Shown here: piece after piece, positions 1-6,366 of the stretch
Layout: each line of letters opens with the position of its first letter
Numbering within the stretch: the stretch's first letter is position 1
Assembly: GCA_035761045.1 (NCBI GenBank)
Contig: DASTRU010000142.1
Location: 1-13,469 of the forward strand
DNA from: DASTRU01 sp035761045
Lineage (GTDB): Bacteria; Pseudomonadota; Gammaproteobacteria; Burkholderiales; Burkholderiaceae_E
Direction of reading: 5' to 3'
DNA length: 13,469 nt
Program-made: the position numbers and the translations under genes
The notes under the pieces: generated by a model
Told to the model about the DNA's origin: nothing
What the model saw: the letters and a program-made list of their open reading frames with translations, nothing else
Databases searched by the model: none

Positions 1-1169
1 GGATAGATGGCATCGCGATGGCTGAACAGGCGTTCGGCGCAGGCGAGATAGGAAACATCAGTGGATACTTTGCGCGTGAACACCGGATACGAGCTGAGGC
101 CGCGCTCCTGAGCGCGCTTGATCTCGGCATCCCAATACGCGCCCTTGACCAATCGCATCATCACGCGCGTGTTGTGCGTGGTCGCGAGTTGCACAACGGT
201 ATTCACCACATCGATCGCCCGCGTTTGATACGCCTGCACCGCAAGCCCCAAGCCGTGCCAATGCGGATGTTGGCGAACAGCCTCGCGCAATACCGCTTCA
301 AACACGTCGAGCGAAAGTTCGAGCCGGTCGCTCTCCTCGGCGTCGATGGTTAGAGGGATACCGCCGCGCGCGGCGGCGTCGGCCAGCGCGATGACGCGTG
401 GCACGAGTTCGGTCATCACGCGCTCGCGCTGCGCTTCTTCGTAGCGCGGATGCAAGGCCGACAGCTTGATAGACACGCCATCGGCTTCATACGTGGGCAC
501 GCCCTGCGCGCGGGTATTCGCGTGCTCGATTGCGTGCAGGTACGAGTAGTGGTAGCGCTGCGCATCGGCCGCGGTGCGGGCGCCCTCGCCCAACATGTCG
601 AACGAAAACCGCAAGGACGCGGCGTGCTCGCGCATACGCGCGGCGCGATCACCCGCGCTTTCAATCGTTTCGCCAAATACGAATTGCCGGCCAAGTAATT
701 GCACCGCGCGCACTGCCGCGCCCACGACGGTGCGCGCGCCAAGCCGTTGCCATAACGAAGGCGATCCGGCTGATTCATCGCCAGGCAGTACGCGTTTGGA
801 TAACGCGATCGCGGCCGCCGATACGTTGGCGAACCAGGGGTGCGCGCGGTCGTCGTGCGCCTCGAAGTCGGCGCGACTAAGTTGGTCGGCCGTCAAGCGC
901 ATGGCGGTCGCGGTGTCGGGCACGCGCAAAAGGCTTTCGGCCAGACGCATGAGCGCCAAGCCTTCGGCGCTGGAAATCGGGTACTCCTTTAGCAGCGACT
1001 CCATGGCCCAAAACGGTGCGGGTTGCGCGCGCACGGCTTCGATCCATGGCCGCGCGGTGTTCATCACGCGTGGCCAATCCACATATGGCAGCACGGCCGC
1101 GCGTAATGCATGCGCGCATTGCGCTTCATCACGCACGGGAAGGTTTAAACGCGCTAACGGCTCATCCAT
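1..1169 (-). CDS. putA: Proline dehydrogenase / PutA, N-terminal part (3' end outside window)
   Basis: This is the proline dehydrogenase part of PutA, which oxidises proline to pyrroline-5-carboxylate with FAD; a full bifunctional PutA then makes glutamate with a C-terminal aldehyde dehydrogenase domain that would lie left of the window. About 389 codons are visible, starting MDEPLARLNLP. Family hallmarks in order are the arm region with SSAEGLALMRLAESLLRVPD, then FDMLGEGARTAADA, VSIKLSALHPRYE, IDAEESDRLELSLD, GLAVQAYQTR, MRLVKGAYWDAEIKRAQ and STDVSYLACA. These match the PutA beta/alpha-barrel core. The start is the ATG just after the yggS gap; the ribosome site (GAGAG) is weak. The protein begins at the arm region, so the ribbon-helix-helix DNA-binding domain of trifunctional PutA is absent. 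It follows yggS on the same strand after 58 bp. Whether the aldehyde dehydrogenase domain is fused cannot be seen here. Confidence 0.93.
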   Translation of the reverse strand, partial: MDEPLARLNLPVRDEAQCAHALRAAVLPYVDWPRVMNTARPWIEAVRAQPAPFWAMESLLKEYPISSAEGLALMRLAESLLRVPDTATAMRLTADQLSRADFEAHDDRAHPWFANVSAAAIALSKRVLPGDESAGSPSLWQRLGARTVVGAAVRAVQLLGRQFVFGETIESAGDRAARMREHAASLRFSFDMLGEGARTAADAQRYHYSYLHAIEHANTRAQGVPTYEADGVSIKLSALHPRYEEAQRERVMTELVPRVIALADAAARGGIPLTIDAEESDRLELSLDVFEAVLREAVRQHPHWHGLGLAVQAYQTRAIDVVNTVVQLATTHNTRVMMRLVKGAYWDAEIKRAQERGLSSYPVFTRKVSTDVSYLACAERLFSHRDAIY

Positions 1170-1227
1170 ACCTAGCTCTCGTTTCGATGCTTAAACAGGG
1201 TTTGACGACGTGATCGACCAGCGTTCC

Positions 1228-1977
1228 CTACGCCAAAGCGGTTTTTGGCGTGCGCGTGCCGAAGATGGCGGTGCCCACGCGCACGATAGTCGCGCCCTCG
1301 GCGATCGCGGCTTCGAGATCGGCGCTCATGCCCATCGAGAGCGTGTCGAGCGCGAGCCCTTGCGAGCGGCAGTGTTCGTAAAGCGCGCGCAATACCGCGA
1401 AGGCTTGACGTTGTCGCGCCACATCGGGTTGCGGCTCGGGAATCGCCATCAGGCCGCGCAATCGCAGGCGCGGCAAGGCCGCCACGGCGTGCGCGAGATC
1501 GACCGCCTCGCTGGGCGTCACGCCGCTTTTGCTCGCCTCGTCGCTGACGTTGACTTGCACGCATACGTTCAATGGCGCGAGTTCGGGCGGGCGTTGCGCC
1601 GACAGACGTTGAGCAATCTTGAGTCGGTCAATCGAGTGAACCCAATCAAAATGCTCCGCGACCTCGCGCGTCTTGTTGCTTTGAAGCGGCCCGATGAAAT
1701 GCCAACTCAGCGACTGGTAGCGCGGGGATTGAGGGCGGTCGTGACTTCCTTCACGCGCGGCAAGCGCGCGCAGCGCAAGAATCTTCGCTACTCCTTCTTG
1801 AACGTAGTTTTCGCCAAACGCGGTCGCGCCAGCGTCGGCCGCTTCGAGCACCGCGTCCAGTGGAAACGTTTTTGACACCGCCAGCACGTGAACACCGTTA
1901 GCATCGCGGCCTGCCGCGTGTGCGGCGTCACGTACACGAGCAAGCGTGGCTTGCCAGTTTTTTTCGACGGCTGACAT
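1228..1977 (-). CDS. yggS: YggS/PLPBP family pyridoxal phosphate homeostasis protein
   Basis: A cytosolic PLP-binding protein of the YggS/PROSC family. It has no known catalytic activity and buffers pyridoxal 5'-phosphate, affecting amino-acid and vitamin B6 balance. The 249-residue length is slightly above the usual ~230. Visible motifs are LAVSKTFP with the PLP-binding lysine at residue 36, GENYVQEG, WHFIGPLQSNKTR, HSIDRLKIAQRL, VQVNVSDEASKSG, GLMAIP and LSMGMSADLEAAIAEGAT followed by VRVGTAIFG. Between YVQEGV and WHFIG there are about 28 residues; the E. coli protein, as I recall it, has about 15, so this one carries a polar insertion of roughly 13 residues. The ATG is preceded by GGGGG on the coding strand. 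It is divergent from pilT by 34 bp, the arrangement common in beta- and gammaproteobacteria, and its own start codon overlaps the predicted pilT -10 box. Confidence 0.95.
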   Translation of the reverse strand: MSAVEKNWQATLARVRDAAHAAGRDANGVHVLAVSKTFPLDAVLEAADAGATAFGENYVQEGVAKILALRALAAREGSHDRPQSPRYQSLSWHFIGPLQSNKTREVAEHFDWVHSIDRLKIAQRLSAQRPPELAPLNVCVQVNVSDEASKSGVTPSEAVDLAHAVAALPRLRLRGLMAIPEPQPDVARQRQAFAVLRALYEHCRSQGLALDTLSMGMSADLEAAIAEGATIVRVGTAIFGTRTPKTALA

Positions 1978-1980
1978 AAT
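1951..1980 (+). promoter_or_regulatory. Predicted sigma70-type promoter of pilT
   Basis: TTGCCA (1951-1956) and CATAAT (1975-1980), spaced 18 bp, each match the sigma70 consensus at five of six positions. Transcription would begin near 1987, giving a leader of about 25 nt before the pilT ATG. The -10 box covers the yggS start codon (read on the other strand), so polymerase bound here could block yggS transcription or initiation. Motif match only; not tested. Confidence 0.55.
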
Positions 1981-2011
1981 CGATCGACCCCCTCATCGGA
2001 TTTAAAGCGAG

Positions 2012-3055
2012 ATGGACATCTCCGAACTGCTGGCCTTCGCGGTCAAGAACAAAGCCTCCGACCTGCACCTTTCGTCGGGCATGCCACCCATGATTCGCGT
2101 TCACGGCGATGTCCGCCGGATCAACCTGCCGCCCATGGAACACAAGGACGTGCACGGGATGATCTACGACATCATGAACGACTCCCAACGCAAGGCGTAC
2201 GAAGAGCATTTGGAATGCGACTTCTCGTTCGCGATTCCGGGCCTGGCCCGCTTTCGCGTCAACGCCTTTGTGCAAAACCGGGGCGCGTCGGCCGTGCTGC
2301 GGACGATTCCGACCAAGATTCTCTCGCTGGAGGACTTGAACGCGCCGAAGGTGTTCGCCGAGATTTCGATGCAGCCACGCGGCATCGTGCTCGTCACGGG
2401 CCCGACGGGTTCGGGTAAGTCGACCACGCTCGCGGGCATGGTCAATCACGTGAACGAAAACCAGTACAGCCATGTGCTGACGATCGAAGACCCAATCGAG
2501 TTCGTGCACGAATCGAAGAAATGCCTGATCAACCAGCGCGAGGTCGGCCCGCATACGCTGAGCTTCTCCAACGCGCTGCGCAGTGCCTTGCGCGAAGACC
2601 CGGACGTGATTCTCGTGGGCGAAATGCGCGATTTGGAAACGATTCGCCTGGCGATGACGGCCGCGGAAACCGGCCACTTGGTGTTCGCCACGCTGCATAC
2701 ATCGAGCGCGGCCAAGACGATCGACCGCATCATCGACGTCTTCCCAGCAGCCGAGAAAGACATGGTCCGCGCCATGCTGTCCGAATCGTTGAAGGCGGTG
2801 ATCTCGCAAACGCTGCTTAAGACCAAGGACGGCAATGGCCGGGTCGCCGCGCACGAAATCATGATCGGCACGCCCGCGATCCGGAACTTGATCCGCGAAA
2901 ACAAGGTCGCTCAGATGTATTCGGCGATCCAAACCGGGCAATCGTTTGGCATGCAAACGCTTGACCAATGCTTGCTCGATCTCGTTCGCCGTAACGTGAT
3001 TTCACCGGCCGAGGCGAAAGTCAAAGCCCAAAACAAAGACAACTTCGCCGGGTAA
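2012..3055 (+). CDS. pilT: Type IV pilus retraction ATPase PilT
   Basis: PilT is the hexameric cytoplasmic motor at the base of the type IV pilus that depolymerises the pilin fibre, powering twitching motility and DNA uptake. The 347-residue length is typical. An N-terminal PAS-like domain (about 1-100, with ASDLHLSSGMPPMIRVHG) precedes the RecA-like ATPase. The Walker A motif is GPTGSGKS at 130-137, the Asp box TIEDPIEF at 157-164, Walker B DVILVGEMRD at 198-207 with Glu204, and the His box TGHLVFATLHT at 220-230. The AIRNLIRE motif at 289-296 is intact; it is diagnostic for PilT and required for retraction. The ribosome site (AAGCGAG) is poor and close to the ATG. The start is firm because MDISELL is the usual PilT N-terminus. 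pilU follows after 112 bp, so the two motors probably share a transcript in part. Confidence 0.98.
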   Translation: MDISELLAFAVKNKASDLHLSSGMPPMIRVHGDVRRINLPPMEHKDVHGMIYDIMNDSQRKAYEEHLECDFSFAIPGLARFRVNAFVQNRGASAVLRTIPTKILSLEDLNAPKVFAEISMQPRGIVLVTGPTGSGKSTTLAGMVNHVNENQYSHVLTIEDPIEFVHESKKCLINQREVGPHTLSFSNALRSALREDPDVILVGEMRDLETIRLAMTAAETGHLVFATLHTSSAAKTIDRIIDVFPAAEKDMVRAMLSESLKAVISQTLLKTKDGNGRVAAHEIMIGTPAIRNLIRENKVAQMYSAIQTGQSFGMQTLDQCLLDLVRRNVISPAEAKVKAQNKDNFAG

Positions 3056-3062
3056 CTCGAAA

Positions 3063-3084
3063 GCGGGTGATGGATGTCACCCGC
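3063..3084 (+). other. Stem-loop 1 in the pilT-pilU gap
   Basis: GCGGGTGA (3063-3070) and TCACCCGC (3077-3084) form a perfect 8-bp stem around a 6-nt loop, starting just after the pilT stop codon. No U-tract follows, so it is not a standard intrinsic terminator. It could protect the pilT 3' end or mark a processing point between pilT and pilU. Confidence 0.6.
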
Positions 3085-3110
3085 GACATCGAGCGGTTCG
3101 GCTAAGGTTG

Positions 3111-3138
3111 GTCGCGCCGGCGCGTGCTTGCGCGCGAC
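3111..3138 (+). other. Stem-loop 2 in the pilT-pilU gap
   Basis: GTCGCGC (3111-3117) pairs perfectly with GCGCGAC (3132-3138) around a GC-rich 14-nt loop. It ends 15 nt before the AGGAGG ribosome site of pilU (3154-3159). No T-run follows. Together with the first hairpin it may tune how much pilU is made relative to pilT. Confidence 0.45.
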
Positions 3139-3167
3139 ACACATTCATGCTGTAGGAGGCGGTTCTC

Positions 3168-4304
3168 ATGGAACGCGATCAAGCCACTAAATTCATTCAC
3201 GACTTGCTGCGTCTCCTTGTAAATAAAAAGGGGTCGGACTTATTCCTAACGGCCGACTACCCACCGGCGTTCAAGATCGACGGCCGCGTGCAACCGGTGT
3301 CGAACCAGCCTCTTTCCGCGCAACACACGATCGAGCTTGCACGGTCGATCATGAACGACCGCCAAGCCGCCGAGTTCGAAGAGCACAAGGAATGCAATTT
3401 CGCGATCGCGCCTAGTGGCATTGGCCGCTTTCGGGTCAACGCCTTCGTGCAGCAAGGCAAGGTCGGCATCGTGTTGCGGACGATCAATACCAAGATTCCC
3501 ACGATGGAAGAGCTGGGCTTGCCGCCGCAACTAAAAGACATCGTGATGACCAAGCGTGGGCTGGTCATCATGGTGGGCGCGACGGGCTCGGGCAAATCGA
3601 CATCGCTTGCGGCGATGGTGGGGTGGCGTAACGAGCATAGCTACGGTCACATCATTACGGTGGAAGATCCGATCGAATACGTGCATCCGCATCGCAATTG
3701 CATCATCACGCAACGCGAAGTGGGCGTGGATACCGACACCTGGGAAGCGGCGCTTAAGAACTCGCTGCGCCAAGCGCCCGACGTTATTCAGATTGGCGAA
3801 ATTCGCGACCGCCATACGATGGAACTGGCCGTCGCGTTCGCGGAGACCGGTCACCTATGCTTGGCCACCTTGCATGCGAACAGCGCGAACCAAGCGCTAG
3901 ATCGCATCATTAACTTCTTCCCCGATGATCGTCGCCAGCAATTGCTGATCGACTTATCGCTTAACTTGAAGGCGATGATTTCGCAGCGTTTGATCCCGCT
4001 TAAAAACAGTAAGGGACGCGTGGCGGCGGTGGAGATCATGATCAACACGCCCTACATCAGCGATTTGATCTTCAAAGGCGAGATCGCCGAGATCAAGGAA
4101 GTGATGAAGAAGAGCCGCGAGCTTGGCTTGCAAACCTTCGACGATCATTTGTTCGATCTGTACGAAGAGGGAAAGATCTCCTACGAAGACGCCTTGCGCA
4201 ACGCCGACTCTGTCAACGATCTGCGCTTGAAGATCAAGCTGCATTCCAAGGCCGCGCAAAACCGCGATATCGCAAGCGGCACGGAACATATGAACATCGT
4301 GTAA
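3168..4304 (+). CDS. pilU: Type IV pilus retraction ATPase PilU
   Basis: PilU is the PilT paralogue that assists pilus retraction, acting with PilT rather than alone in the species studied. At 378 residues it has the C-terminal extension typical of PilU. N-terminal KKGSDLFLTADYPPAFKIDG aligns with the PilT PAS-like domain. Walker A is GATGSGKS at 137-144, the Asp box is TVEDPIEY at 164-171, Walker B is DVIQIGEIRD at 205-214 with Glu211, and the His box is TGHLCLATLHA at 227-237. The PilT-specific AIRNLIRE is replaced by PYISDLIFKGE (about 295-305), which separates PilU from PilT. A strong ribosome site, AGGAGG at 3154-3159, is spaced 8 nt from the ATG and fixes the start. A bidirectional terminator lies 115 bp downstream. 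Confidence 0.97.
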   Translation: MERDQATKFIHDLLRLLVNKKGSDLFLTADYPPAFKIDGRVQPVSNQPLSAQHTIELARSIMNDRQAAEFEEHKECNFAIAPSGIGRFRVNAFVQQGKVGIVLRTINTKIPTMEELGLPPQLKDIVMTKRGLVIMVGATGSGKSTSLAAMVGWRNEHSYGHIITVEDPIEYVHPHRNCIITQREVGVDTDTWEAALKNSLRQAPDVIQIGEIRDRHTMELAVAFAETGHLCLATLHANSANQALDRIINFFPDDRRQQLLIDLSLNLKAMISQRLIPLKNSKGRVAAVEIMINTPYISDLIFKGEIAEIKEVMKKSRELGLQTFDDHLFDLYEEGKISYEDALRNADSVNDLRLKIKLHSKAAQNRDIASGTEHMNIV

Positions 4305-4418
4305 TTCAGCCCTTCATAGATAACGTTTTATCGGCCGTAGCCCATCTTCTATAAGGGGACACGGTTATGACGGAACGGCCGCTCGACGGGCACTCGCGAC
4401 CAACTACAGCTAAAAACC

Positions 4419-4447
4419 AAAAGCCGCCTAACCCGGGCGGCTTTTTT
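4419..4447 (+). terminator. Bidirectional intrinsic terminator (pilU and DUF4142 gene)
   Basis: GCCGCC (4423-4428) pairs with GGCGGC (4436-4441) across a 7-nt loop, extended by A-T pairs on both sides, and is followed by seven T residues. On the minus strand the same hairpin is followed by TTTTGGTTTTT, so it can end both rightward transcription from pilU and leftward transcription from the DUF4142 gene, whose stop codon is 30 bp away. Confidence 0.88.
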
Positions 4448-4476
4448 TATTCACAACCCAGCAAAGCACCTGCTGC

Positions 4477-5235
4477 TTATCGCGCGGGCATCGTGCCTTT
4501 GCTTTCGCCGGAGCGCGAACTTGTCGCACCCTTTTGATCCGCCAAGCCATGCGCCATTTGGTCGTGCTGTTGAATCGTTTGCAATTTGCTTGCGGCCCAC
4601 GATTTCACTTCGGGGTCATGCGCGCTCGCGGCGGCGTTCTTGAATAAGTCGACCGATTCCTTGTGCGCCTTCACGCCGGCTTCGGCCATATAGCGACGGT
4701 CAAACTCCGGCCCGGCCATGCCTTCCAAGGTTTTCTTCACGCGGCGATGTTCGGAATTCGGTTCCGTTGGCAGCGATACGTTCTTGCGCGCGGCCAAGCC
4801 CTTGAGCTCTTCGTTGGCCTTGCTGTGCTCGTCGACCATTTGTTGCGCGAAGCGTTTGACGTCGGGGCTCGTCGCCTTTTCGCTCGCCAATTTGCCAAGC
4901 TCAACCTCGGCCATGCCTGCTTCGGCGGCCTTGGTCATGAACTTCTTGTCGTACGACGCGACGCCCGTGCCGCTCACGCCCGATGGCGGCGTGCCGCGCT
5001 CGCCGCCCTTACGCGGCATATCGCTCGCGTCTTTCGCGGTCGATGTCGAGCCGCTTGTCGCGGGCGGAGTTTGCGGTGCGGTCATGGTGGGATTGGGACG
5101 TGCCGCCGGCGGCGTGGCGTTTTCCGGGCCAGCGCTTGTTTGCGCGAACGCAGCAGTGCACGCAACGCTTACGGCCGTGACAACCGCGGCTCGCGTACAC
5201 ATGGGAATCCAACGCACGTGGATCGGGTGAGACAT
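4477..5235 (-). CDS. Exported DUF4142 family protein
   Basis: A predicted periplasmic protein with a DUF4142 domain, a four-helix ferritin-like fold of unknown function common in soil bacteria and often linked by annotation to stress. The 252 residues comprise a signal peptide (1-31, hydrophobic AAVVTAVSVACTAAFA, likely cut before Gln32), a Pro/Thr/Ser-rich linker (33-92), and the domain (about 95-232) with YDKKFMTKAAEAGMAEVELGKLA, FAQQMVDEHSKANEELKGLA and FDRRYMAEAGVKAHKESVDLF. His137, His191 and His224 lie in the helices. I chose the ATG at 5235 because AGGAGA lies 7 nt upstream and it places a clean signal peptide at the N-terminus; a longer reading to 5334 would run through a terminator hairpin and add an unlike N-terminal tail. 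No catalytic role can be assigned. Confidence 0.9.
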   Translation of the reverse strand: MSHPIHVRWIPMCTRAAVVTAVSVACTAAFAQTSAGPENATPPAARPNPTMTAPQTPPATSGSTSTAKDASDMPRKGGERGTPPSGVSGTGVASYDKKFMTKAAEAGMAEVELGKLASEKATSPDVKRFAQQMVDEHSKANEELKGLAARKNVSLPTEPNSEHRRVKKTLEGMAGPEFDRRYMAEAGVKAHKESVDLFKNAAASAHDPEVKSWAASKLQTIQQHDQMAHGLADQKGATSSRSGESKGTMPAR

Positions 5236-5242
5236 GGCGAAA

Positions 5243-5248
5243 TCTCCT
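5243..5248 (-). promoter_or_regulatory. Ribosome binding site of the DUF4142 gene
   Basis: AGGAGA on the minus strand, 7 nt before the ATG at 5235. It decides between this start and in-frame starts upstream. Confidence 0.75.
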
Positions 5249-5262
5249 GAGGACAAGTTGAC

Positions 5263-5294
5263 AAAAAATTGGTCAAGCCGTGCACGGCCTGACC
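5263..5294 (-). terminator. Intrinsic terminator between the DUF2891 and DUF4142 genes
   Basis: Read on the minus strand, GGTCAGGCCG and CGGCTTGACC form a 10-bp stem (one G-U pair) with a TGCA loop, followed by AA and six T residues. It lies 52 bp after the DUF2891 stop codon and its T-run ends 27 bp before the DUF4142 ATG. I find no convincing promoter in those 27 bp, so it may act as an attenuator in a DUF4142 leader as well as ending the olsB-DUF2891 transcript. Confidence 0.75.
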
Positions 5295-5307
5295 ACGTCG
5301 GTATCCT

Positions 5308-5327
5308 CATGGGCAGCAACCCCCATG
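5308..5327 (-). other. Stem-loop upstream of the DUF4142 terminator
   Basis: CATGGG and CCCATG form a perfect 6-bp stem with an 8-nt loop between the DUF2891 stop codon and the terminator hairpin. No T-run follows. If a transcript begins before it, it would be the first hairpin of a structured leader for the DUF4142 gene. Confidence 0.45.
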
Positions 5328-5346
5328 CCTTCATTACTAATGAGAC

Positions 5347-6354
5347 TTACTCGGTCAGCGCAAGAACCGCATAACTCGCAAGCCAGTGCGTGCCGACATA
5401 AGCGCCATTGGCCACATACGGCAACGCGGCTTCACGATGACGTTGCGCGGCCAGTTCCATCGCGGCGCGTTGTGGCAAATCGATCGACGGCGCAAGTTGT
5501 TCCAGGCACCAAGCGCGCGACAGATTGAGCCCATCGAGATGCACCGTCTTCGCATCGCTTCGATCAACGACATGCGCGGGCTGCAACCAAAACGCCATTT
5601 CGTCGCCCTTGGGGCTGAACTCGCGCCACCACATGGCGAATGGCACATTGCCCAGCAAACGTCGCATCAATAAGGCTTCGACGAGACCGGCGGAAAGAAA
5701 ATCATCGCCACTTGGCTCGTACCGCGCGGGGTAATCGCGATCACGCATGAACCAGGCGTGCGCGCGCTCGCGAATGGTGGTGGCGAGCACCGTGTCGCCC
5801 GCGGCGTTACACCAATCAAGCGCAAGCAGCATCGCGAACGCGGTGTTTCCATGCGTTCCCGAACGAGTGGGATACGTTTGCGCGGACAAGTAGGCATTCA
5901 GTCGTAGCGCGAGCTCGCGCGCCAAGGGCGCAAGCGCGGCCTTCCATGCATGTGCTTGTGGCACGCGTTGCGCGCAAGCATCCACCTCGCTTGCAAGCTT
6001 GAGCAGCCACGCCCAGCCATATGGCCGTTCGAAGGTGGCGCGGCCATTCACGTTGAAGTACGCAAGCTCGCCTTCGATGGCGTAGGAACTTAAATGCGCA
6101 TCCAGCGTGGCGACGATTCCATGCGTGGTCGACAGTCCATCGAATAGGCGCAACACCCGTACGAGCAGCCAATGCATGTGCACCGACGAATGCCAGTCGT
6201 AACTGCCATAAAACGCTGGATGCAAGGCACGCGGCGGACGCGCGTCGTCCGCGCTATGCAAAAGATGCGCGAGGTGATGCGGGTATTCGGTGGTGATGTT
6301 GGCCAGTGCGAGACCAGCAAAGCACTCGGCCTGGGCGGGCGTTAATTGCGGCAT
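5347..6354 (-). CDS. DUF2891 family protein
   Basis: A 335-residue predicted cytoplasmic protein of the DUF2891 family, with no signal peptide. The family has no established reaction; its helical (alpha/alpha) look and conserved Trp/His/Tyr residues resemble sugar-active helical-barrel enzymes, but that is inference. The family signature FYGSYDWHSSVHMHWLLVR lies at about 48-66. Further conserved-looking stretches are FNVNGRATFERPYGWAWLLKLASEV, TRSGTHGNTAFAMLLALDW, RYEPSGDDFLSAGLVEALLMRR and LDGLNLSRAWCLEQLA. The ATG is fixed by an in-frame TAA 9 nt upstream; its ribosome site (GGGGAG) lies in the last codons of olsB and is spaced rather far. It starts 12 bp after the olsB stop codon, which implies co-transcription. 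A terminator follows. Confidence 0.88.
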   Translation of the reverse strand: MPQLTPAQAECFAGLALANITTEYPHHLAHLLHSADDARPPRALHPAFYGSYDWHSSVHMHWLLVRVLRLFDGLSTTHGIVATLDAHLSSYAIEGELAYFNVNGRATFERPYGWAWLLKLASEVDACAQRVPQAHAWKAALAPLARELALRLNAYLSAQTYPTRSGTHGNTAFAMLLALDWCNAAGDTVLATTIRERAHAWFMRDRDYPARYEPSGDDFLSAGLVEALLMRRLLGNVPFAMWWREFSPKGDEMAFWLQPAHVVDRSDAKTVHLDGLNLSRAWCLEQLAPSIDLPQRAAMELAAQRHREAALPYVANGAYVGTHWLASYAVLALTE

Positions 6355-6366
6355 GCCCGCACATTA

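Noticed and set aside
1210..1875. A 221-residue rightward frame opposite yggS.
   Set aside because: It is opposite a complete yggS with all motifs and has shadow-like Arg/His/Ala composition.
1928..2968. A 346-residue leftward open frame opposite pilT.
   Set aside because: Its His/Arg-rich composition is typical of the antisense of a GC-rich gene. pilT on the other strand has every family motif.
4367..4537. A 56-codon rightward frame after pilU with a good ribosome-like site (AAGGGG) and ATG, beginning MTERPLDGHS.
   Set aside because: It reads straight through the bidirectional terminator and into the 3' end of the DUF4142 gene on the other strand, and its sequence looks like a translated hairpin. 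Most likely chance.
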